22,771 nucleotides of DNA, taken from contig CAZUEM010000048.1 in assembly GCA_964619155.1 (NCBI GenBank), positions 1 to 22,771 of the forward strand, written 5' to 3'. The stretch comes from CAIXRL01 sp964619155. Its GTDB lineage: Bacteria > Eisenbacteria > RBG-16-71-46. Each line of letters starts with the position of its first letter. Position 1 is the stretch's first letter. The position numbers and the translations under genes were made by a program. The notes under the pieces are model-generated. The model searched no databases and was not told the origin of the DNA. It saw only the letters and a program-made list of their open reading frames with translations. Positions 1 to 6,412 of the stretch are shown here, one piece after another.

Positions 1-1072
1 CGCGCTTCTCGTGCAGCATGAGCGCGGTCATCTGCACGATGGGGCCGAGCATGCCGGCCTCGAACTCGGCCGTCTCCTCCTTCGACAGCTTCCAGTCCAC
101 GAGCGGCCGGAAGTGGTCGGGCGGGTACCACGCCTGCCCGGTCTCCTTGCGCTCGACCAGCTCCGGCGTGGGCGTGAACAGCGCGCCGTACTCGCCCGAG
201 AGGTGGTGCAGGCACGACCAGGTGAGGAAGTCGGCGCCCTTGCTGCCGATGGCGTCGTGCGCACGGAACGGGTTGGGCCCGATCAGGCGCCGCACGAGCT
301 TGTCGAGCTTCCAGTACGGCATGTTCGTGCGCCGGTGCACCTGCAGGCCGGCGTGCGTGACGCCGCAGAAGAGCACGTCGAGCACGAACGACCAGTCGTC
401 CGAGACGGGCACGGGCACGAGGCCGAGCGCCCACAGCAGCTGCGTCACCGCCGAGGGCTCGTCCTCGACCACTTCCCACATCTTGTTGATCTCGTGCGGG
501 AACGCCGGGTGCGCGACGCCGACGCCGAGTTCCTTCGCGGGGAAGCCGGACGTGACGGAACGGATCTCGATGCCGGGGAAGCTCTCGCGGAAGAGCGCGT
601 AGTGCGCGCGCTTCACTTCGAGGATCTCGGGGATGGCCTCGAGCAGGAAACGGGGCTTCAGCGCCTTCAGCTCCGGCGGCAGCGTCTTGCCGTCGTACGT
701 GAGGCGCACGATGTTGCCCATGATGCGCGCGGCGCCGTCGCGGCCGAACGCGGCGACGAGGCCGGGGTACTGCCTGCCGAGCCCGTCGGGCGCGCCGGGA
801 AAGTCGAGCGCCACGACGCGCACGCCGTAGGGCTCGAGCCGCGAGCCGAGCTGCATGGTCTTGCCGGCGCCGACGATGCCGCTGGCGCCGGAGATCACGA
901 GCGAGCCGCGCTCGCCCTTCGGCCCGAAGACCCGGGTGACCAGCGATTCGACGTCCGCGGGCGCGCGGCCGTTCTTGAACATCTCGAGCACGGTGCCGAG
1001 GCCCAGCGTCTCGAGCGTGTCGCGGCGCAGCGAGGTGACGCCGGTCGCGGCCGAGTTGGTCGTCGCGCTCAT
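1..1072 (-). CDS. 3-hydroxyacyl-CoA dehydrogenase-like protein (3' end off the window)
   Basis: The gene starts at ATG 1072-1070 and stays open for 357 codons to the left edge, so the C-terminus is missing. A Rossmann-type start lies near residues 57-92, with a glycine-rich loop (SGASGIVGAGK, residues 61-71) that is not the plain GxGxxG of classical 3HCDH enzymes. Residues 150-203 resemble the 3HCDH core: a helix ending in SVTSGFP, then AHPAFPHEINKMWEVVE, which lines up with the family HFFNP...LVE segment including its histidine and glutamate. The expected reaction is NAD-dependent oxidation of a 3-hydroxyacyl-CoA in the cytoplasm. The start overlaps the stop of the upstream thiolase by four bases (ATGA), implying coupled translation and a shared acyl-CoA pathway. 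The family call rests on fold-like motifs; another NAD-dependent acyl-CoA enzyme is possible. Confidence 0.6.
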   Translation of the reverse strand, partial: MSATTNSAATGVTSLRRDTLETLGLGTVLEMFKNGRAPADVESLVTRVFGPKGERGSLVISGASGIVGAGKTMQLGSRLEPYGVRVVALDFPGAPDGLGRQYPGLVAAFGRDGAARIMGNIVRLTYDGKTLPPELKALKPRFLLEAIPEILEVKRAHYALFRESFPGIEIRSVTSGFPAKELGVGVAHPAFPHEINKMWEVVEDEPSAVTQLLWALGLVPVPVSDDWSFVLDVLFCGVTHAGLQVHRRTNMPYWKLDKLVRRLIGPNPFRAHDAIGSKGADFLTWSCLHHLSGEYGALFTPTPELVERKETGQAWYPPDHFRPLVDWKLSKEETAEFEAGMLGPIVQMTALMLHEKR

Positions 1073-2280
1073 CGCGCACCTCCTTCGCTCACTTCGAACA
1101 GCGCGGCGATGCCGACGTCGCCGGCGGCGCAGCCGAAGATCAGCACGTAGCCGCCACCCAGCTGCACGGCCTCCTCGAGCGCCTCGATCAGCACGCGCGT
1201 CAGCGTCGGGCCCTGCGGGTGGCCCCAGACGAGCGGGCAGCCGGTCTGGTTCAGCGTCCGCCAGTCGTGGCCGGTCACCTTGGTGAACACGGCGTCGTTG
1301 ACCGCGAACGGGTTGTGGTTCTTCGCGACCTTGACGTCCTTCATGGTCAGGCCGACGCGCTGCAGCAACTTCTGCACGGCGAACGCCGGCGCCTCGGGCA
1401 TCAGGCTCGGCTCGGTGCGGGCTTCGGTCTTGCCGACCAGCCGAATCTCTATGTCGGGGCGGTTCGACAGCTCGCGCGCCTTCTCGGGGCTCGTCACGAG
1501 CAGCGTGGCCATGCCGTCCGAGGCGTGCGTCTGGCCGCCGCCCGTGACGCAGGTGTCGAGCTCGCGCTGCGCGCGCAGCGAGCCGAGCGAGATGCGGCGC
1601 ACACCCTTGTCCTCGTCGATGCGCCCGAGCGGCTTGCCGGCCACGTTGAGCAGCTCGAGCGGCACGAGCACCTTGTCGAGGAAGCCCGAGTCCTTCGCCT
1701 TCCAGTACTGCTCGTAGCGGCAGTAGGCGATGTCGTCGCACTCGCGGCGGTCGATCTTGTACTTGCGCGCCGTGAGGCCGGCGGCGGTGATCATCGCGCG
1801 GCCGGTCGCGGGGTCGAACCCGAAGTTGTCCCAGACGTCCGCGATGGCGTGCGTGCGCTGGTGCGCGCGCCGCTCGGGGAAGACGCCGACCGGCGAGTCG
1901 CTCGTGCGGTCGAACGTGAGGACGCTGACGACGTCCTTGGCGCCGGTCTCGATCTCGGCGGCGCCGAGCAGCACGGCCTGCAGGCCGGTCGCGCACGCCT
2001 GCTCGACGTGGTAGCCGGGGATGCGCTGCCCCATGCAGCTCGCCACCATCGGCGCGGTCCAGAACTTCCAGTGCCAGGGAATGGTCGAGCCGATGACCAT
2101 GTACTCGATCTCGCTCTTCGGCACCCGGCGCATCCCGTAGATGCGGGCCGCGGCCTCGCCGGCGAACTGGCCGATGTTCACCTCGGCGAGCCCGCTCGTC
2201 TGCCAGGCGGGGAAGTAGCTGCTGCCCCAGGTGCCGTACGGAATCCGGGCACGCGGGAACAGGCTGGCGGTCGTCTTCAT
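1069..2280 (-). CDS. Thiolase-family protein (acetyl-CoA acyltransferase-like)
   Basis: This is a 403-residue thiolase fold, close to the usual 390-400. The nucleophile cysteine is C96 in EQACATGLQ. The C-terminal catalytic histidine is H354 in WGHPQGP and the second cysteine is C384 in FGCAAGD. The usual NEAF motif is replaced by NHNPFA (residues 321-326). This points to a divergent thiolase subgroup rather than a standard beta-oxidation FadA. ATG 2280-2278 was chosen because an AGGA sits 8 bases upstream; an in-frame extension towards 2367 has no ribosome site and a low-complexity sequence. The stop overlaps the start of the following dehydrogenase-like gene by four bases. Expected role: thiolytic cleavage or condensation of acyl-CoA in the cytoplasm; the substrate is not evident. 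Confidence 0.85.
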   Translation of the reverse strand: MKTTASLFPRARIPYGTWGSSYFPAWQTSGLAEVNIGQFAGEAAARIYGMRRVPKSEIEYMVIGSTIPWHWKFWTAPMVASCMGQRIPGYHVEQACATGLQAVLLGAAEIETGAKDVVSVLTFDRTSDSPVGVFPERRAHQRTHAIADVWDNFGFDPATGRAMITAAGLTARKYKIDRRECDDIAYCRYEQYWKAKDSGFLDKVLVPLELLNVAGKPLGRIDEDKGVRRISLGSLRAQRELDTCVTGGGQTHASDGMATLLVTSPEKARELSNRPDIEIRLVGKTEARTEPSLMPEAPAFAVQKLLQRVGLTMKDVKVAKNHNPFAVNDAVFTKVTGHDWRTLNQTGCPLVWGHPQGPTLTRVLIEALEEAVQLGGGYVLIFGCAAGDVGIAALFEVSEGGAR

Positions 2281-2406
2281 GGGGGCGTTCCTCACGGGGA
2301 ATGGCGCGGTGCGCGCGACTCGGTGGAGCGGGGCGCGAAGCCCCGGACGGCGCGCAATTGACCACATGCGGGGGCGGCGCGTCGAGCCGGGGCGCGGGGT
2401 CCCGGC

Positions 2407-2434
2407 CGGGCCCGAGGGCCCGCCGGAAGGGCCC
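2407..2434. repeat. GGGCCC cluster with inverted repeat in a divergent promoter region
   Basis: Three GGGCCC hexamers start at 2408, 2416 and 2429. The first two form a perfect inverted repeat (CGGGCCC-GA-GGGCCCG, 2407-2422). They lie between the divergent thiolase and lipoprotein genes. The cluster could be an operator, but such palindromes arise easily at this GC content. Confidence 0.3.
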
Positions 2435-2519
2435 GGGAAGGACGGCCTGCATGCGCCTCATCCGTCGCGCCCGGGTGTACGATGCGCGCGCCCGAACGCC
2501 CCGGTTCGGTGGCCACGAT

Positions 2520-2526
2520 AAGGAGG
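2520..2526 (+). promoter_or_regulatory. Ribosome binding site deciding the lipoprotein start
   Basis: AAGGAGG lies 6 bases before ATG 2533. It favours that start over an in-frame ATG at 2482, which would put 17 non-signal residues ahead of the lipoprotein signal peptide. Confidence 0.8.
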
Positions 2527-2532
2527 GTCGCC

Positions 2533-3561
2533 ATGGCGCGCCCGATCGCGTTCCGACTTCCGCCCGCGCGTGTCCTCGCCGCGCTCGCGTTCGTGCTCGT
2601 CGCGCTCGCCTCGCTCGGCTTCGCCGGGTGCGAGGACCTCACGGGGCCCTCCGGCGGTGGAAGCAAGTCCTCGCTGACGCTCTCCAATCTCTGGCCCAAT
2701 GACGACGGCCGCTACTGGAGGTACGACTCGCGCACGGCGATGCTCGAGCAGGACGCCTTCGCGCCGCTGCCGCCGGGCTCGAACGTGCCGCCGATCACGC
2801 TGGCCGCGGTGCGCGAGATGCTGAAGGAGCCGGTGACCGAGCAGCCCGGCTTCGCGGACGAGTACGAGTTCCTGCTCCAGTTCGACGGCCAGATCACGAC
2901 GGGCTCCGGCGTCACGGCGCAGTGGCTGCGCGAGATCTACCCGTGGACGTCTCCCGGCCTGCGGGCGCTGCCCGCGGCGGGCCCCGGCGAGCGCTTCCTG
3001 CAGCGGCTCGCCGCGGCGCGCCCCGACCTGCGCGCGCGGCTCGCCGCGATCGCGCCGGCCGGCCCCGAAGCCGACATCCGCCGGTTCGGGCCCTACTTCA
3101 TCCACGGTTACGCCTGGCGCAAGACCCCGGCCTGGATCGGCACCTACGGCGACGTGGACACGCTGCTGGCCTGGAAGTTCCTCGAGGCGATGGTGCGGCC
3201 CGGGCACACGTTCAGCCACCGGCTGGTGCCCTCGCTCGCGACCGACATCTGGCTGCACGCGAGCGTCGAGCGCCGGGTCGCCGTGCAGACGCCCGACGGC
3301 GAGACGGTGAGCAACGCGATCGAGGTGCTCTACCTGATCGACTTCGGCGTCTCGAGCGAGACCGACGCGATGGGCAACGTCCTCGGCCGCTATCGCATGT
3401 TCGACTACGGCACCGTGACGTATGCGCCCGGCGTCGGCCCGGTGCGCGACTACGAGCGGCGCTTCGCGTACATCGGGCAGGGCTCGACGCTCGGCGCGGT
3501 GCTTCTGGAGATGGACCTCACGGACACGGGGCTCGCCCCGGTGACGATCGCGTCGCGCTGA
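2533..3561 (+). CDS. Hypothetical lipoprotein
   Basis: This is a 342-residue protein with a clear lipoprotein signal: basic start, hydrophobic stretch (residues 13-31) and a lipobox-like FAGC with the acceptor at C33. It is therefore expected to be lipid-anchored in the envelope after signal peptidase II cleavage. A Gly/Ser-rich linker follows, then an aromatic-rich mature start (LWPNDDGRYWRYDS) like those of uncharacterised lipoproteins with a beta-rich globular domain. The C-terminal half has alternating beta-like segments around YLIDFGVSSET and GPVRDYERRFAYIGQG. No catalytic motif is recognisable and the function is unknown. The start is fixed by a strong AAGGAGG. It is followed, 120 bases on, by another lipoprotein on the same strand that seems to have its own promoter. 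Confidence 0.8.
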   Translation: MARPIAFRLPPARVLAALAFVLVALASLGFAGCEDLTGPSGGGSKSSLTLSNLWPNDDGRYWRYDSRTAMLEQDAFAPLPPGSNVPPITLAAVREMLKEPVTEQPGFADEYEFLLQFDGQITTGSGVTAQWLREIYPWTSPGLRALPAAGPGERFLQRLAAARPDLRARLAAIAPAGPEADIRRFGPYFIHGYAWRKTPAWIGTYGDVDTLLAWKFLEAMVRPGHTFSHRLVPSLATDIWLHASVERRVAVQTPDGETVSNAIEVLYLIDFGVSSETDAMGNVLGRYRMFDYGTVTYAPGVGPVRDYERRFAYIGQGSTLGAVLLEMDLTDTGLAPVTIASR

Positions 3562-3623
3562 CCTCGCGTCGCGGGCGGGCCGCCGCGCCCGGCAGGGGAC
3601 TGGCGCGGCGGCCGAGGATGGCC

Positions 3624-3629
3624 GATAAC
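3624..3629 (+). promoter_or_regulatory. Possible -10 element upstream of the TPR lipoprotein
   Basis: GATAAC (4 of 6 match to TATAAT) lies 52 bases before ATG 3682 in an otherwise GC-rich stretch. A recognisable -35 is lacking (best is CTGGCG at 3600, three matches). Confidence 0.3.
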
Positions 3630-3681
3630 TGCGGGCGTGTCTTCGCGCTCCCCGACCACACTTCCACGGATGGGACCCTTC

Positions 3682-5022
3682 ATGAAGCTCCGTCGAGTCC
3701 TCCTGCCGATCCTCGTCGCGCTCGTCGCCTCCTCGTGCGCCGGGCCGGCCAAGCTGGCCCAGCAGAGCCAGGAAGCCCTCGAGAAGGGCGACCTGCGCAA
3801 GGCCTACGACCGCGCGCTGCGCGCCGTCGAGAAGGACCCGCAGAACGCCGCCGCGCGCGCCGCCTACGACGAGGCCAGCGCCCGCGTCGCGGACGACTAC
3901 AAGGCGCGCGTGCGCGCGCGCGCCGCCGCCGACTCGCTCGGTGCGGCCGACCTCGCGCTCGAGTTCCGCGGCTTCCGTTCGTCGGTGGCCGCGCACGGCA
4001 CCGCGCTGCGCGCCGACGACGCCTACGAGGGCGACGAGCGCCGCATCCTCGCGACCGCCGCGCGCACGCACTACCGCTACGGCCGCGCCTCGCTCAGCTC
4101 GAAGCGCCCCAAGGAGGCGTGGCGCGAGTTCGAACTGTGCCGGCGATACGACGGCTGGGCCGACTTCGAGCGTCTGCAGTCGAAGGCCTACGAGGCCGCG
4201 CTCACGCGCGTGGCCGTGTTCCCGTTCGAGGACGGCATCCAGGTGCCGGGCCTCTCGCAGGAAGTCGCCGCGCAGGTGGACCGCGAACTGGCGCGGCGCG
4301 CGGGGGACATGCGCTTCACCGAGCTGGTGGACCCCTCGAAGGTGGCGAACACGATGACCGTGGCGCAGGCGAGCCGCATGACGCGCGAAGCCGCGCTGGC
4401 GCTGGGCCGCAGGCTGGGCGCCGACCGCGTCGTGGTCGGGCGCTTCGGCGGCATGCGCTCGAACAACGACACGAAGGACATGACGCTGCCGATCTTCCGC
4501 CGCGTCGAGAGCAAGGACGACAAGGGCGCGACCGTGACGAGCTGGGAGGAGTCGTCGCTTCGCGTGGTGACGCGCGAACGCGAAGTGTCGGTCAACTGGG
4601 GCTTCGACCTCCTCGACACCGAGACGGGCGAGGTCGTGGCGCACCGCGACGTTCCGACGACGACCGCCGCGCGCATCGTCTGGACGGACTACAAGCCGGT
4701 CGGCGACTGCGACCGCTATGCGCTGCTGCCGCCCGACGTGCGCCGCGCCGACGCGCCGCGCGCGAAGCAGGTGGACGCGCAGTGGGACGAGCGGCTGGGC
4801 TCGTGGAAGCTGGCCGAGCTGCTCAAGCGCGCGCAGGCCGACCGCAGCGGCCGCACGCGCTGGTCGAAGGAGCACCGCGGCGAGTTCCGCGGGCACGACT
4901 CGCGCCGCCGCCCGGTGTGGCTCGCCGAGCTGCCGGGCGAGGACGACCTCGCGTTCGTCGCGCTCGACGACGCATGGAAGCCCGTCCTCGCGGTGCTGCG
5001 CGACCTGGACGCGAAGGACTGA
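3682..5022 (+). CDS. Lipoprotein with TPR-like N-terminus and CsgG/FlgO-like middle
   Basis: This is a 446-residue lipoprotein with signal MKLRRVLLPILVALVASSC and acceptor C19. Residues 24-65 form a TPR-like helical pair (QEALEKGDLRKAYDRAL). The middle, residues 176-257, has the pattern of CsgG/FlgO/TolB-N-like envelope domains: RVAVFPFED, a helix with a dipeptide-rich surface, TELVDPSKV, then GADRVVVGRFGG. A charged, polar C-terminal half follows. It probably acts as an envelope assembly or secretion accessory, but no specific partner is visible. ATG 3682 is preferred because the signal peptide starts cleanly there; an in-frame ATG at 3670 has no upstream ribosome site. The next gene, for a membrane protein, begins 37 bases downstream with its own Shine-Dalgarno, so the two may be co-transcribed. 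Confidence 0.75.
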   Translation: MKLRRVLLPILVALVASSCAGPAKLAQQSQEALEKGDLRKAYDRALRAVEKDPQNAAARAAYDEASARVADDYKARVRARAAADSLGAADLALEFRGFRSSVAAHGTALRADDAYEGDERRILATAARTHYRYGRASLSSKRPKEAWREFELCRRYDGWADFERLQSKAYEAALTRVAVFPFEDGIQVPGLSQEVAAQVDRELARRAGDMRFTELVDPSKVANTMTVAQASRMTREAALALGRRLGADRVVVGRFGGMRSNNDTKDMTLPIFRRVESKDDKGATVTSWEESSLRVVTREREVSVNWGFDLLDTETGEVVAHRDVPTTTAARIVWTDYKPVGDCDRYALLPPDVRRADAPRAKQVDAQWDERLGSWKLAELLKRAQADRSGRTRWSKEHRGEFRGHDSRRRPVWLAELPGEDDLAFVALDDAWKPVLAVLRDLDAKD

Positions 5023-5059
5023 CGGGCCCGCGCGTGCGCCGGGCCGAAAGGAGCGGGGG

Positions 5060-5542
5060 ATGAACGCGAACGCCGTCCCGAGGCGCGAGAGCTGGCTCGT
5101 CATCCTGTTCGCGATGACCGCCGCGCCGGTCGTCTACTACTTCGTCGCCGGCGCGGTGGCGGAGGGCATCCCCGACTCGCCCGTCTACGCGATGCTGCTG
5201 CCGGCCTTCGGCATGCTCGCGGCGGTCGAGCTGGCGCTCGGGGCGTTCGTCCTCTCGCGCGCGCCGCGCGCCGGCTCGGGCGGGCTGCCCGCGCTCCTCG
5301 CGGGCGCCGAGCTCGCGACGCCGCAGGCGTTCCAGACCGCGTCGGTGATCGGCATGGCGCTCGCCGAGGCGTGCGCGATCCTCGGCTTCGTGCTCGTCTT
5401 CGTGGGCGGGCCGGTCTACATGTACGTGCCCTTCGGCGCCGCCTCGGTCGCGGTGATGCTCGCGGTGGGCCTGCCCGCCGGGCTCGGCTACTGGCGCGAT
5501 CGCGCGCAGGCCGACGCGGAAGGCCGCGGCCCGATCGAGTAG
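5060..5542 (+). CDS. Four-helix membrane protein with ATP-synthase c-like glutamate helix
   Basis: This is a 160-residue hydrophobic protein with predicted membrane helices at about residues 12-34, 42-65, 92-117 and 119-142. The start is set by AAAGGAG 6 bases before ATG 5060. Helix 3 (IGMALAEACAILGFVLVF) resembles the proton-binding helix of F/V-type c subunits, with E103 in mid-membrane; helix 2 carries E57. This likeness is by eye, no ATP synthase genes are nearby, and the overall length and helix pattern do not match a normal c subunit. It lies downstream of the TPR lipoprotein and is probably in its transcription unit. The function is unknown; a small ion-translocating or structural membrane protein is conceivable. 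Confidence 0.7.
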   Translation: MNANAVPRRESWLVILFAMTAAPVVYYFVAGAVAEGIPDSPVYAMLLPAFGMLAAVELALGAFVLSRAPRAGSGGLPALLAGAELATPQAFQTASVIGMALAEACAILGFVLVFVGGPVYMYVPFGAASVAVMLAVGLPAGLGYWRDRAQADAEGRGPIE

Positions 5543-5557
5543 GCGGGGCCGCGCCCG

Positions 5558-5577
5558 GCGCGGGCGGCCGCCCGCGC
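5558..5577. terminator. Perfect 20-bp palindrome between convergent genes
   Basis: A perfect GC-only inverted repeat is centred between 5567 and 5568. It starts 15 bases after one stop codon and ends 62 bases from the opposing one. It would form a strong hairpin on either strand, but no T-tract follows, so a bidirectional termination role is inferred from position. Confidence 0.45.
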
Positions 5578-5639
5578 GGCGCTCGGCCCGGCCCCGACGC
5601 GGCGAGCGAAGCGCGCGAGCGGGGACCGGGAACGGGCGC

Positions 5640-6017
5640 TCAACCGCGTCCGGACTTCTCCGCCATCACCAGCGCAGCGCCGGTGAAGTAGGCGACCACC
5701 CAGTAGCCGTACGCCGCCCGCGAGAACAGGTGCAGGCCGTTCGACACGGGCGCGTCGCCCGCGCGGCGCGAGTGCCGCCACATGAGGATCGTGTCCGTCA
5801 GCATGAACGCGAGCGCCGAGTAGCCGAGCACGCCGTGCAGCGTGGGCGAGAGGCTCCTCGAGGCGACGATCATGAGCGCGGTGGCGGTGACGTCGAACAC
5901 GACGCCGGTCGTGAGCCAGCCGCGCACCGCGACCGTGCTGCGGCGCGAGCGCTGCTGCTTCACCGTGCCGACCGTGTAGAGCGCGAGCGCCAGCGTCACG
6001 GTCAGCACGGCGGACAT
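5640..6017 (-). CDS. Small membrane protein, HsmA/TIGR03987-like
   Basis: This is a 125-residue protein with four predicted membrane helices (about residues 2-18, 34-53, 61-82, 98-119). The first helix ends in LALYTVGT, helix 2 holds VFDVTATALM, helix 3 starts with an LHG motif and helix 4 follows a conserved-looking HLFSRAAYGYW. This order matches the HsmA (TIGR03987) family of about 130-residue membrane proteins, whose biochemical role I do not know. ATG 6017 is the most conservative start. An in-frame TTG four codons upstream, with GGAG 8 bases before it, is an alternative. The gene is convergent with the preceding membrane-protein gene and divergent from the ior operon. Confidence 0.65.
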   Translation of the reverse strand: MSAVLTVTLALALYTVGTVKQQRSRRSTVAVRGWLTTGVVFDVTATALMIVASRSLSPTLHGVLGYSALAFMLTDTILMWRHSRRAGDAPVSNGLHLFSRAAYGYWVVAYFTGAALVMAEKSGRG

Positions 6018-6412
6018 GCGTACGGGGTCCAAGTCCTGGTCTCCGGGTCGGGGCTTCCCGGGCCGCCGCGCGCGTCGCGGATGGGGCGGTGCCTTCGGGG
6101 GAAGCGCTTCGACCCTGAAACCCAAGCACGACCCGCGCCGCGCCCGCAGCGCGCGGCGCCGCAACGGCCGCGCGGGCCGGACCGGGCGGGCGGCCCGCCA
6201 ACTTGGCGGGAAGCCCTGCCGTGTGGGCAGGTCGGCGCGCCCCGAAGCCGCGAACCGGCCCGCAAGACCGCGCCGCAGCGAACGTTCGCGGGCCCCGGCC
6301 GCGGCACGCGCCCTGCAGCGTCGCCGGGCGAACCCCAGGCGTCGCGTGCCCTCCACGCGCGCCCGCGCATGGCCGAGGCCGCCCCCAGGGGCCGCCCTGA
6401 CGAGGTGCTGAC
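6018..6412. other. 395-bp non-coding leader between divergent genes
   Basis: No convincing coding region was found here, only low-complexity Arg/Pro/Ala-rich open frames. It holds a 10-bp palindrome GAAGCGCTTC (6101-6110), a cluster of inverted repeats (6185-6231) and, at its right end, GAGGTG 5 bases before the iorA start. No convincing -35/-10 pair is visible. It must carry the promoters of the minus-strand membrane-protein gene and of the ior operon. Confidence 0.6.
6185..6231 (+). promoter_or_regulatory. Overlapping inverted repeats in the ior leader
   Basis: Three dyads lie in tandem: GGCGGGC-G-GCCCGCC (6185-6199), CCCGCCAA-C-TTGGCGGG (6194-6210) and CCTGCC-GTGTG-GGCAGG (6215-6231). The CCCGCC at 6194-6199 can pair with either the left or the right GGCGGG. 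The two pairings therefore exclude each other, as in attenuators or overlapping operators. The role is inferred from arrangement only. Confidence 0.4.

Noticed and set aside
2358..2363. TTGACC, -35-like, upstream of the first lipoprotein
   Set aside because: No -10 lies 15-19 bases downstream in this GC-rich stretch.
2478..2483. TACGAT as a -10 element for the first lipoprotein
   Set aside because: The position is plausible, but no -35 or extended -10 supports it; too weak to list.
2458..5103. An 881-codon open frame on the minus strand opposite the lipoproteins
   Set aside because: It is Arg/Ala/His/Val-rich without any domain, and lies antisense to genes with signal peptides and ribosome sites. 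It is a high-GC mirror frame.
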